Source: Gammaproteobacteria bacterium
GTDB taxonomy: Bacteria; Pseudomonadota; Gammaproteobacteria; SZUA-229
Assembly (NCBI GenBank): GCA_026998145.1
Contig: JALTRC010000560.1
Location: forward strand, 1 to 7,753
Length of the DNA stretch: 7,753 nucleotides
Reading direction: 5' to 3'
The stretch's first letter is position 1. Each line of letters opens with the position of its first letter. Under the pieces are notes generated by a model. The model was not told the DNA's origin, ran no database searches, and saw nothing but the letters and a program-made list of their open reading frames with translations. Of the stretch, positions 1 to 6,384 are shown piece after piece. Made by a program: the position numbers and the translations under genes.

Positions 1-47
1 TCGGTGACTCGGAATTCAGATACCTGTGTTCCATCAGGAGCACAAGC

Positions 48-76
48 ATTGTTCAGCGGCAAAACCGTAGAACAAT
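48..76 (+). promoter_or_regulatory. Leader hairpin upstream of the second EF-G gene
   Basis: Seen in sequence: ATTGTTC (48-54) is the exact reverse complement of GAACAAT (70-76). Inside it, GCGG (56-59) can pair with CCGT (65-68) using one G-U pair, leaving one A/A mismatch and a five-base loop (CAAAA, 60-64). The stem is 12 positions long with one mismatch. It ends 35 bases before the fusA2-like start codon. A run of five T lies at 83-87, about seven bases after the stem, so it could be a weak terminator of an upstream transcript, a 5'-UTR structure, or a dyad operator for a regulator. The sequence does not decide between these. Confidence 0.45.
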
Positions 77-111
77 ACCTAATTTTTGGACTTTAAACAC
101 AGAGCAATGTT

Positions 112-2190
112 ATGACAGACCTAAGCCATTATCGCAATATCGGCATCTTCGCCCATGTTGACGCAGGAAAAACCACCACAACCGAGCGTATTTTGAAGCT
201 CACCGGTAAGATTCATAAAATCGGTGAAGTACATGATGGCGCTGCCACCACTGACTTTATGGAACAGGAAGCCGAGCGTGGTATTACTATCCAGTCTGCG
301 GCGACTACCTGTCACTGGAAAGATCACCAGTTCAATATTATCGACACACCGGGACACGTTGACTTTACTATCGAAGTATACCGTTCACTGAAAGTTCTGG
401 ATGGTGGCGTAGGTGTATTCTGTGCTTCCGGCGGTGTAGAGCCACAGTCTGAAACCAACTGGCGCTATGCTAACGAATCCGAAGTTGCCCGTATTATTTT
501 CGTTAACAAGCTGGACCGTATCGGTGCTGACTTCTACCGGGTTGTTAAGCAGGTGGAAGATGTGCTGGGCGCCAATCCTCTGGTTATGGTTCTGCCAATT
601 GGTGTGGAAGACAACCTGAAAGGTGTTGTTGACCTGCTGACCCGTAAGGCATGGGTATGGGATGACTCAGGTGATCCAACCGCTTATACCATCGAAGATG
701 TTCCAGCCGATATGGTTGATGATGTTGAAGAATGGCGTGAAAAGATGATCGAAACTGCCCTTGAGCAGGACGATGATCTGATGGAAAAATATCTGGAAGG
801 CGAAGAGCCTGCCATTGATGATATCAAACGCTGCATCCGCAAGGGTACCATCGCCCTGGATTTCTTCCCCACTTACACAGGTTCAGCCTTTAAGAACAAG
901 GGTGTACAGTTATTGCTGGACGCGGTTGTGGATTATCTGCCCAGCCCCACTGAAGTTAAGCCTCAGCCTGAAGTGGATCTGGACGGTAATGAAACAGGCG
1001 AGTTTGCCATTGTTGATCCGGATCGTCCGGTTCGTGCCCTGGCATTTAAAATCATGGATGACCGTTTTGGCGCACTGACTTTCGTCCGTATCTATTCCGG
1101 TACAGTGAACAAGGGTGATACGCTGGTGAATACCTTTACCGGTAAAAACGAGCGTATCGGCCGTATGGTAATGATGCACGCAGATGAGCGCGAAGAAATC
1201 GACACCTGTAAAGCCGGCGATATTGTGGCGTTTGTTGGCCTGAAAAATGTGCAGACCGGTCATACGCTGGCCGATCCTAAAAACCCGGCCACACTTGAGC
1301 CAATGGTATTCCCTGATCCCGTTATTTCTATTTCGGTTACCCCTAAGGATAAGGGCGCATCAGAAAAAATGGGGCTGGCACTGAGCAAGATGGTTGCAGA
1401 AGATCCTTCCTTCTATGTGGAAACGGATGAAGATTCAGGCGAAACCATTCTCAAAGGCATGGGTGAACTACATCTGGATATCAAGGTTGATATTCTGAAG
1501 CGTACACACGGTGTTGATGTAGAAGTGGGCAAGCCTCAGGTAGCCTATCGTGAAACCATTACAAAACGCATTGAAGACTCTTATACCCATAAGAAGCAAT
1601 CCGGTGGTTCAGGCCAGTTCGGTAAGATTGATTATGTGATTGAGCCAGGCGAACCCGGCAGTGGCTTTGAGTTTGAATCCAAGGTAACCGGCGGTAACGT
1701 TCCCCGTGAATTCTGGCCAGCGGTTGAAAAAGGCTTTAAGTCTATGATGGAACACGGCGTACTGGCCGGCTTCCCACTGCTGGATGTAAAGATTACCTTA
1801 ATGGATGGTGCTTTCCACGCGGTTGACTCCTCGGCGGTTGCATTTGAGATCGCCGCTAAAGGCGCTTATCGTCAGTCTATCCCCAAGGCCGGTCCTCAGC
1901 TGATCGAGCCGATCATGAAGGTGGATGTATTTACACCGGAAGATCATGTAGGTGATGTTATCGGTGACCTGAACCGTCGCCGCGGCATGATCCAGGGCCA
2001 GGAAGCCGGCCCAACCGGTGTGCGCATTAAGGCAGATGTAGCCTTAAGTGAAATGTTTGGATACATTGGCGATCTGCGTACCATGACTTCCGGTCGTGGC
2101 CAGTTCTCAATGGAGTTCTCACACTACATGCCTTGCCCAAGCAATATTGCTGAAGAAGTTATCAAGGAAGTTGCTGAACGCAATAAATAA
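112..2190 (+). CDS. fusA2: Elongation factor G, second type (EF-G2/FusA2-like GTPase)
   Basis: A 692-residue translational GTPase that should act on the ribosome in the cytoplasm, in translocation and/or ribosome recycling. The G domain carries the P-loop AHVDAGKT (14-21), switch II DTPGH (78-82), NKLD (132-135) and GSAF (257-260). Domains II to V follow to the C terminus. The domain IV tip region includes the conserved His569 and DSS (572-574), as expected for an active EF-G. It belongs to the second EF-G class found in Vibrio and Pseudomonas rather than the str-operon copy: it has TTDFMEQEAERGITIQSAATT where FusA1 has an MDWMEQEQ-type sequence, GGVGVFC rather than GAVVVFC, and SGGSGQFG (497-504) rather than GGRGQYG. 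It is not beside rpsL, rpsG or tuf, which also suggests a second copy. The start follows a weak purine-rich AGAG (101-104). Its division of labour with FusA1 is unknown from this sequence. Confidence 0.93.
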   Translation: MTDLSHYRNIGIFAHVDAGKTTTTERILKLTGKIHKIGEVHDGAATTDFMEQEAERGITIQSAATTCHWKDHQFNIIDTPGHVDFTIEVYRSLKVLDGGVGVFCASGGVEPQSETNWRYANESEVARIIFVNKLDRIGADFYRVVKQVEDVLGANPLVMVLPIGVEDNLKGVVDLLTRKAWVWDDSGDPTAYTIEDVPADMVDDVEEWREKMIETALEQDDDLMEKYLEGEEPAIDDIKRCIRKGTIALDFFPTYTGSAFKNKGVQLLLDAVVDYLPSPTEVKPQPEVDLDGNETGEFAIVDPDRPVRALAFKIMDDRFGALTFVRIYSGTVNKGDTLVNTFTGKNERIGRMVMMHADEREEIDTCKAGDIVAFVGLKNVQTGHTLADPKNPATLEPMVFPDPVISISVTPKDKGASEKMGLALSKMVAEDPSFYVETDEDSGETILKGMGELHLDIKVDILKRTHGVDVEVGKPQVAYRETITKRIEDSYTHKKQSGGSGQFGKIDYVIEPGEPGSGFEFESKVTGGNVPREFWPAVEKGFKSMMEHGVLAGFPLLDVKITLMDGAFHAVDSSAVAFEIAAKGAYRQSIPKAGPQLIEPIMKVDVFTPEDHVGDVIGDLNRRRGMIQGQEAGPTGVRIKADVALSEMFGYIGDLRTMTSGRGQFSMEFSHYMPCPSNIAEEVIKEVAERNK

Positions 2191-2209
2191 GCAAGGATAC
2201 AGGCAAAGC

Positions 2210-2239
2210 AAAAAGGCCGGATTTAATCCGGCCTTTTTT
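2210..2239 (+). terminator. Bidirectional rho-independent terminator between convergent genes
   Basis: GGCCGGAT (2215-2222) pairs with ATCCGGCC (2226-2233) around a three-base loop (TTA). It is flanked by five A on the left (2210-2214) and six T on the right (2234-2239). It lies 19 bases after the EF-G stop and 23 bases beyond the cyclase stop. Because a T tract follows the stem on both strands, it can end both convergent transcripts. Confidence 0.92.
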
Positions 2240-2262
2240 ATGTCTTTAGAAAAATATAAGCT

Positions 2263-3165
2263 CTAGTCAATAACACTAAAATCGATCACTGATGTCTCGT
2301 CAGAATCAGACAAAGGCTGACCAAGGGTGATCTTGCCGCTGCCAGTCAATAGCAGCTCTTCACGCCTTAAATAATGCTGCTGTCCATTATTCATTAACAC
2401 AAAGGTGCCATTAGTACTCATATCACTGAGTATAAACTTACCCCGTCTAAATGCTATTTTTGCATGTGAGCGTGAAGCCAGGCTCGCATTCACAATTAAA
2501 TCAGACTGGTTGCCCCTGCCAATTGAAAGCTCGGGAATATTTTTATTGACCACTTTCTTCTGCCCACCACAGGCAAGCTCAAGAACCGGTTCTTTATTAT
2601 TCCCTGTAGGCATAATCCCCGATAACGAAACCATTTGGGTGACATCACTATTTTCCCAGACCAGTTCGCTTATCACAATTTCAGAACTTTTGCCTTTTAC
2701 ATAAGCCCGGTCAAATTCCCTGGCCTTTTCCCTAAGTTGCGGCGTAAGTAAATCCGCTGATGACTGGGTTAATATAATCTGCCGTCCTTTGGCAATACCG
2801 GCCATTCGCGCCGCTACATTTACCGCATCACCAAACAGATCCCCATCAGACTGTAAAATAGCCGGCCCCGCATGCAGGCCAATGCGCACACTGACAATGG
2901 CGCCCTGAACAATCGATGTATTGAGTTTTTCCTGTATCTGGCAGGCGGCATCCACCGCATCATTTACATCATCGAAACGGCACATCACCTCATCACCAAT
3001 GGTTTTAATAACGGTACCTGAATTGAGTTTGGTAAAGTCAGACATCATGCCGATGACTTCATCGATAATGCTTTTTGCAAGCTGGTCACCCATACGCTCA
3101 TATAGCTGAGTGCTACCCGCTACATCAGCAAACATAACCGTATAGATTTTTTCCATATTATCCAT
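2263..3165 (-). CDS. Class III adenylate cyclase fused to a C-terminal FHA domain
   Basis: A 300-residue protein predicted to make cyclic AMP from ATP and to bind phosphothreonine peptides. The N-terminal cyclase homology domain (about 5-170) has a complete catalytic set by comparison with class III cyclases: metal-binding Asp14 (FADVAGST) and Asp58 (IGDE), adenine-specifying Lys54 and Asp109 (GDLFGD), and transition-state Asn116 and Arg120 (VNVAAR). The Lys/Asp pair argues for adenylate rather than guanylate cyclase. After a short linker, the FHA domain (about 194-290) shows GR (216-217), SRSH (231-234) and NGT (252-254), its typical phosphopeptide-binding residues. There is no signal peptide or membrane segment, so it is probably cytoplasmic. 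It is transcribed in the same direction as the alpha operon but separated by a terminator, with its own promoter candidate. The start at 3165 has GAGAG just upstream; an in-frame ATG three codons later is an alternative. Activation through the FHA domain by a Ser/Thr kinase pathway is inference. Confidence 0.9.
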   Translation of the reverse strand: MDNMEKIYTVMFADVAGSTQLYERMGDQLAKSIIDEVIGMMSDFTKLNSGTVIKTIGDEVMCRFDDVNDAVDAACQIQEKLNTSIVQGAIVSVRIGLHAGPAILQSDGDLFGDAVNVAARMAGIAKGRQIILTQSSADLLTPQLREKAREFDRAYVKGKSSEIVISELVWENSDVTQMVSLSGIMPTGNNKEPVLELACGGQKKVVNKNIPELSIGRGNQSDLIVNASLASRSHAKIAFRRGKFILSDMSTNGTFVLMNNGQQHYLRREELLLTGSGKITLGQPLSDSDETSVIDFSVID

Positions 3166-3196
3166 AAACTCTCACGTTACATCAGATTGATATTTT

Positions 3197-3223
3197 ATTA
3201 TTGTTAATAAAAGAATATGTCAA
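3197..3223 (-). promoter_or_regulatory. Candidate sigma70 promoter of the cyclase-FHA gene
   Basis: On the minus strand a perfect TTGACA -35 box (3218-3223) is followed after 15 bases by AATAAT (3197-3202), five of six matches to TATAAT. TAATAA (3195-3200) lies at the ideal 17-base spacing but is a poorer match. The region is very AT-rich and sits 30-60 bases upstream of the cyclase start, downstream of the rplQ terminator. Confidence 0.5.
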
Positions 3224-3298
3224 ATAAGGGCGGCTTTCAATGTGCATTTCACGACCATACTAACAACAGAGACATTTTATAATTATAGACCAGACAGC

Positions 3299-3325
3299 AA
3301 AAAGGCCGGGGAATACCCGGCCTTT
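3299..3325 (-). terminator. Rho-independent terminator of the alpha operon
   Basis: GGCCGGG (3304-3310) pairs with CCCGGCC (3316-3322) around a five-base loop. AAA (3301-3303) and TTT (3323-3325) extend the stem. On the minus strand the stem runs into five T (complement of 3299-3303). It lies about 30 bases after the rplQ stop codon, as expected for the end of the operon. Confidence 0.92.
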
Positions 3326-3355
3326 CTAATACGACTAAATAGAAGTTTGAAGAGA

Positions 3356-3751
3356 TTACTCTACTGTTTCTACTTCATCATCATCTGCCAGCTCTGGACG
3401 ATCAACCAGCTCAATGTATGCCATAGGAGCAGCATCACCGGATCTGAAGCCACACTTCATAATACGACAGTAACCACCCGGACGCTCTTTGTAGCGTGGT
3501 GCCAGCTCACTGAATAATTTACCTACCATATCCTTATCACGCATACGATCAAAGGCAAGACGGCGATTCGCAACACTATCTACTTTAGAAAGTGTAATCA
3601 GCGGCTCAGCAACACGACGCAGCTCTTTCGCTTTAGGCAGTGTTGTTTTAATAATTTCATGTTTGAATAAGGAATTCGTCATATTTTGAAACATAGCCTT
3701 ACGATGACTGCTGTTTCGATTAAGTTGACGACCTGATTTACGATGACGCAT
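3356..3751 (-). CDS. rplQ: 50S ribosomal protein L17
   Basis: A 131-residue large-subunit protein, close in length to other gammaproteobacterial L17 proteins. It begins MRHRKSGRQLNRNSSHRKAM, the family's invariant basic N terminus. The core signature EIIKTTLPKAKELRRVAEPLIT (about 32-53) and the GGYCRI(M)K region (about 92-99) are present. The C terminus is an acidic tail (DDDEVETVE) that varies between species. It is the last gene of the alpha operon, 27 bases after rpoA, with a strong Shine-Dalgarno sequence AAGGTGAG just upstream of ATG, and is followed by a hairpin terminator. Nothing unusual. Confidence 0.98.
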   Translation of the reverse strand: MRHRKSGRQLNRNSSHRKAMFQNMTNSLFKHEIIKTTLPKAKELRRVAEPLITLSKVDSVANRRLAFDRMRDKDMVGKLFSELAPRYKERPGGYCRIMKCGFRSGDAAPMAYIELVDRPELADDDEVETVE

Positions 3752-3778
3752 GTGTTCTCACCTTACAATGTTCTGCGA

Positions 3779-4774
3779 TTAGCTCGCTTCTTTGTCTCTA
3801 ATTGAAGCCGGTGGCCAGTTTTCCAGACGTACACCCAGAGATAAACCATGTGATGCCAGTACGTCTTTAATCTCAGTTAGTGACTTCTTACCCAGATTAG
3901 GTGTCTTCAATAATTCAACTTCAGTACGTTGAATCAGATCACCGATGTAGTAAATATTTTCTGCTTTCAGGCAGTTGGCTGAACGTACTGTCAGCTCCAG
4001 ATCGTCAACCGGACGTAAAAGAATCGGATCAACTTCCGGCTCAACTTCTTCTGGCTTAGGCTCTTCGATGCTCTGAAGATTCACAAATGCATACAACTGC
4101 TGCTGCAAGATAGTAGCGGCTGTACGGATTGTTTCTTCAGGATCAACCGTACCGTTTGTTTCAATATCCAGAATCAGCTTATCCAGGTCGGTACGCTGCT
4201 CTACACGAGCACTATCAACCGTATAGGCAACACGAATAATCGGGCTGAAAGACGCATCCAGTGAAAGCGTATCAATGGTTGAGCTTTCTACCGCTTCCGC
4301 CTTACGCAGCGAAGCCGGCTGATAACCACGACCCTTAACCACTTTCATGGTCATATTCAGCTCTGTTCCTGCACCGGTAATATTGGCGATAACATGGTCA
4401 GGATTAACAATTTCCAGGTCATGATCGGTTGTAATATCACCTGCGGTTACAGGACCAACACCTTTTTTCTTCAGGGTCAGTGTTGCTTCATCCTTGCTGT
4501 GCATCTTGATGGATACACCTTTCAGATTCAGCAGTATTTCCAGTACATCTTCCTGAACACCTTCAATTGAGCTGTACTCATGGAGCACACCTTCAATTTC
4601 AGCTTCGATAATCGCTGCACCTTCAATAGAAGACAGCAAAATACGGCGTAATGCATTACCCAGCGTATGACCAAAGCCACGCTCCAGAGGCTCAAGGGTT
4701 ACCTTGGCATGGGTGTTACTATAGGCATGTACATCAATATTACGAGGTGTAAGTAATTCGTCTGTGCCTGACAT
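3779..4774 (-). CDS. rpoA: DNA-directed RNA polymerase subunit alpha
   Basis: A 331-residue protein (E. coli: 329) that dimerises to nucleate assembly of RNA polymerase and contacts promoter UP elements and activators. The N-terminal domain (to about 235) has LEPLERGFGHTLGNALRRIL (28-47), the polymerase assembly region, and RVEQRTDLDKL. A Glu/Pro-rich linker (about 235-252) leads to the C-terminal domain, with DPILLRPVDDLELTVRSANC and the helix-hairpin-helix sequence TPNLGKKSLTEIKDVL. Arg264 in VRSANCLKAE corresponds to the DNA-binding Arg265 of E. coli. The N terminus (MSGTDELLTPRNIDV) resembles the Pseudomonas type. It lies 15 bases after rpsD with AAGGGG as ribosome binding site overlapping the rpsD stop region, so translational coupling is likely. 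Confidence 0.99.
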   Translation of the reverse strand: MSGTDELLTPRNIDVHAYSNTHAKVTLEPLERGFGHTLGNALRRILLSSIEGAAIIEAEIEGVLHEYSSIEGVQEDVLEILLNLKGVSIKMHSKDEATLTLKKKGVGPVTAGDITTDHDLEIVNPDHVIANITGAGTELNMTMKVVKGRGYQPASLRKAEAVESSTIDTLSLDASFSPIIRVAYTVDSARVEQRTDLDKLILDIETNGTVDPEETIRTAATILQQQLYAFVNLQSIEEPKPEEVEPEVDPILLRPVDDLELTVRSANCLKAENIYYIGDLIQRTEVELLKTPNLGKKSLTEIKDVLASHGLSLGVRLENWPPASIRDKEAS

Positions 4775-4789
4775 TCGTACAGGTCCCCT

Positions 4790-5410
4790 TTACTTGGAGT
4801 ACAATTCAACTACCAGCGATTCATTGATATCCGCTGACAGGTCGCTACGTTCTGGAATGGACTTGAATATCGCTTCCATCTTGCTATCGTCCAGACTAAT
4901 CCACTCAGCTATACCCTTCTGCTTATGTAAACTCAGGGAATCCTGGATACGTGTTTGCTTCCTGGCTTTTTCACGGATAGAAATCACATCGTCCGGTTTA
5001 ACCCTGTAGGAAGCAACATTAACAATCTGGCCATTAACCAGAACCGCTTTATGGCTGATTAACTGACGCGCTTCTGAGCGGGTAGAACCAAAACCACTCC
5101 GGTAAACAACATTATCTAAACGTGTTTCCAGCAGCTGTAGCAGGTTTTCACCTGTGGAGCCTTTTAACTTGGCAGCCTTTTTATAGTAGTTACGGAACTG
5201 ACGCTCCAGCACACCATAAATACGACGCAGCTTCTGCTTTTCACGCAACTGCAAAGCATAGTCTGTTAAACGGGTGCGACGAGCACCATGCTGACCAGGT
5301 ACCTGTTCAAGCTTACATTTTGAATCTAAAGCACGGATACCGGACTTTAATTCAAGATCGACGCCTTCACGACGACTTAATTTACACTTTGGACCAATAT
5401 ATCTTGCCAC
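4790..5410 (-). CDS. rpsD: 30S ribosomal protein S4, GTG start
   Basis: A 206-residue protein, the same length as in E. coli, which binds 16S rRNA early in 30S assembly and forms part of the mRNA entry and accuracy centre. The N terminus MARYIGPKCKLSRREG, GVLERQFRNYY (about 75-85), the S4 RNA-binding domain (about 95-160, with ARQLISHKAVLVNG) and the C-terminal ERSDLSADIN...VVELYSK are all conserved. Only Cys9 and Cys32 are present near the N terminus, so it is not the four-cysteine zinc-binding form. The start codon is GTG (complement of CAC at 5408-5410), preceded by GGAG at eight bases. An ATG start would cut off the conserved N terminus. In E. coli S4 represses the alpha operon by binding the rpsM leader; the same is likely here. 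Confidence 0.98.
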   Translation of the reverse strand: MARYIGPKCKLSRREGVDLELKSGIRALDSKCKLEQVPGQHGARRTRLTDYALQLREKQKLRRIYGVLERQFRNYYKKAAKLKGSTGENLLQLLETRLDNVVYRSGFGSTRSEARQLISHKAVLVNGQIVNVASYRVKPDDVISIREKARKQTRIQDSLSLHKQKGIAEWISLDDSKMEAIFKSIPERSDLSADINESLVVELYSK

Positions 5411-5426
5411 AGCTTATACTCCAGTC

Positions 5427-5810
5427 TTACACACGGCGTCGTTTTGGAGGACGACAACCATTATGTGGAATTGGTGTTACATCACTGATATTAGTGATTT
5501 TAAAACCAGCATTATTCAAAGCACGAACCGCTGATTCACGACCGGGACCCGGCCCCTTAACCATTACATCCAGATTCTTCACACCATAATCTTTGGCACG
5601 AGTACCGGCACGTTCCGCTGCAACCTGTGCGGCAAAAGGTGTACTCTTACGCGAACCACGGAAACCGGATCCACCGGCAGTCGCCCAGGATAATGTATTA
5701 CCCTGGCGGTCTGAAATAGTAACAATTGTATTGTTGAAAGACGCAAAAATATGCGCAACACCATCAGTGACGGTGCGTTTTACTTTCTTTTTAGCTGTGG
5801 GTTTAGCCAT
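5427..5810 (-). CDS. rpsK: 30S ribosomal protein S11
   Basis: A 127-residue protein (E. coli: 129) of the 30S platform near the mRNA exit and E site. The basic N terminus (MAKPTAKKKVKRTV) is followed by DGVAHIFASFNNTIVTISDR (16-35), the glycine-rich ATAGGSGFRGSRKSTPFAAQ block, VMVKGPGPGRES and the invariant C-terminal DVTPIPHNGCRPPKRRRV. It sits between rpsM (17 bases) and rpsD (16 bases), with AGGA upstream of the ATG. The small length difference from E. coli lies in the N-terminal tail. Nothing unusual. Confidence 0.98.
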   Translation of the reverse strand: MAKPTAKKKVKRTVTDGVAHIFASFNNTIVTISDRQGNTLSWATAGGSGFRGSRKSTPFAAQVAAERAGTRAKDYGVKNLDVMVKGPGPGRESAVRALNNAGFKITNISDVTPIPHNGCRPPKRRRV

Positions 5811-5827
5811 AAACTAATATCCTGAAT

Positions 5828-6184
5828 TTATTTACGAATCGGACGCTTAGGCCCTTTCCGTGTACGTGCATTTGTCTTGGTACGCTGACCACGTAAAGGC
5901 AGGCCGCGACGATGACGAATACCGCGATAGCAACCCAGATCCATCAAGCGTTTGATGTTCATGGATACTTCACGACGCAAGTCACCCTCAACAGAGAATT
6001 TACCTACTTCATTACGTAGTGTGTCTAGCTGTTCTTCGCTTAACTCACGAATCTTTGTACTCGGCTCAATTCCTGCCGCGGCACAAATACCTTTAGCACG
6101 GGTTAAGCCAATTCCGTAAATATAGGTTAAACCTATAACAGCGTGTTTTTGGTCTGGTACGTTAATACCTGCAATACGAGCCAT
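5828..6184 (-). CDS. rpsM: 30S ribosomal protein S13
   Basis: A 118-residue protein, equal in length to E. coli S13, at the 30S head where it contacts the 50S subunit and P-site tRNA. It shows MARIAGINVPDQKHAVI, the YGIGLTRAKGICAAAGI helix-two-turn-helix region, VEGDLRREV and the C-terminal LGCYRGIRHRRGLPLRGQRT...KGPKRPIRK, whose basic tail reaches the tRNA. It is the first gene of the alpha operon. The start is ATG (GTG in E. coli) with GGAG nine bases upstream. The leader can form alternative hairpins and is the expected site of S4 feedback control. Confidence 0.99.
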   Translation of the reverse strand: MARIAGINVPDQKHAVIGLTYIYGIGLTRAKGICAAAGIEPSTKIRELSEEQLDTLRNEVGKFSVEGDLRREVSMNIKRLMDLGCYRGIRHRRGLPLRGQRTKTNARTRKGPKRPIRK

Positions 6185-6199
6185 TCAATCTGTCTCCAG

Positions 6200-6229
6200 A
6201 ATCGCGCAAAGCGCGGCATTTTAGCGATT
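6200..6229 (-). promoter_or_regulatory. rpsM leader with two competing hairpins, candidate S4 control site
   Basis: Seen in sequence: CGCGC (6203-6207) and GCGCG (6211-6215) form a five-pair stem with a three-base loop. AATCGC (6200-6205) is also the exact complement of GCGATT (6224-6229), giving a longer-range stem. The two stems share 6203-6205, so they exclude each other. The structure ends about ten bases from the rpsM GGAG on the transcript. In E. coli the equivalent leader folds into a pseudoknot bound by S4; I cannot show that the same fold exists here. Confidence 0.4.
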
Positions 6230-6246
6230 TAACGCCGATAAATCAA
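6218..6246 (-). promoter_or_regulatory. Candidate sigma70 promoter of the alpha operon
   Basis: On the minus strand TTGATT (6241-6246; four of six matches to TTGACA) and TAAAAT (6218-6223; five of six matches to TATAAT) are separated by exactly 17 bases. The -35 box overlaps the rpmJ stop codon. Transcription would begin around 6208-6213, giving a leader of about 25-30 bases before rpsM. The position fits an internal promoter separating spc and alpha operons. Confidence 0.55.
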
Positions 6247-6356
6247 CCCTGACGTTGCTTATGACGTGGATCTTTACAAATCACACGAACAACACCATTT
6301 CTCTTAATAACTTTGCAATTTCTGCAAATCTTTTTTACTGACGCACGAACTTTCAT
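6243..6356 (-). CDS. rpmJ: 50S ribosomal protein L36
   Basis: A 37-residue protein found by direct translation between secY and rpsM: it begins MKVRASVKKICRNCKVIKRN and ends CKDPRHKQRQG. It is the small zinc-ribbon protein of the large subunit. Cys11, Cys14, Cys27 and His32 form the expected zinc site, so this is the zinc-binding (C+) version. Length and sequence are typical of the spc-operon copy. The start lies 28 bases after secY, with GAGAG about six bases upstream of ATG. It is the last gene of the spc operon; the alpha promoter candidate overlaps its stop codon. Confidence 0.98.
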   Translation of the reverse strand: MKVRASVKKICRNCKVIKRNGVVRVICKDPRHKQRQG

Positions 6357-6384
6357 AACTGCTCTCGCTTACTAATTTATGGGC

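Noticed and set aside
1..49. Short minus-strand frame leaving the left edge (ATG at 47-49)
   Set aside because: Sixteen codons only, no recognisable sequence, and it overlaps the leader hairpin.
910..1263. 117-codon open frame on the minus strand inside the EF-G gene
   Set aside because: It lies wholly opposite conserved EF-G coding sequence, has no recognisable motif and no upstream signals, and is best explained as a shadow frame.
112..2190. Possibility that the GTPase is a TetM/TetO-type ribosomal protection protein
   Set aside because: The sequence follows EF-G throughout, with typical EF-G length of about 690-700 and an EF-G2-type domain IV, and closely resembles Vibrio EF-G2.
3226..3264. 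Tiny minus-strand frame (12 codons, ATG to TGA) between rplQ and the cyclase gene
   Set aside because: Too short, with no clear ribosome binding site; indistinguishable from chance.
3277..3287. AT-rich palindrome around TATAATTATA upstream of the cyclase gene
   Set aside because: No matching -35 box at a suitable distance on either strand; such sequence is expected by chance in this AT-rich spacer.
3242..3517. 91-codon plus-strand frame over the alpha operon terminator and rplQ end
   Set aside because: It crosses a clear terminator hairpin and then runs antisense to rplQ; there is no ribosome binding site and no recognisable domain.
5122..5589. 155-codon open frame on the plus strand across rpsD and rpsK
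   Set aside because: It runs antisense through two conserved ribosomal genes and their junction. Its composition shows no protein family features.
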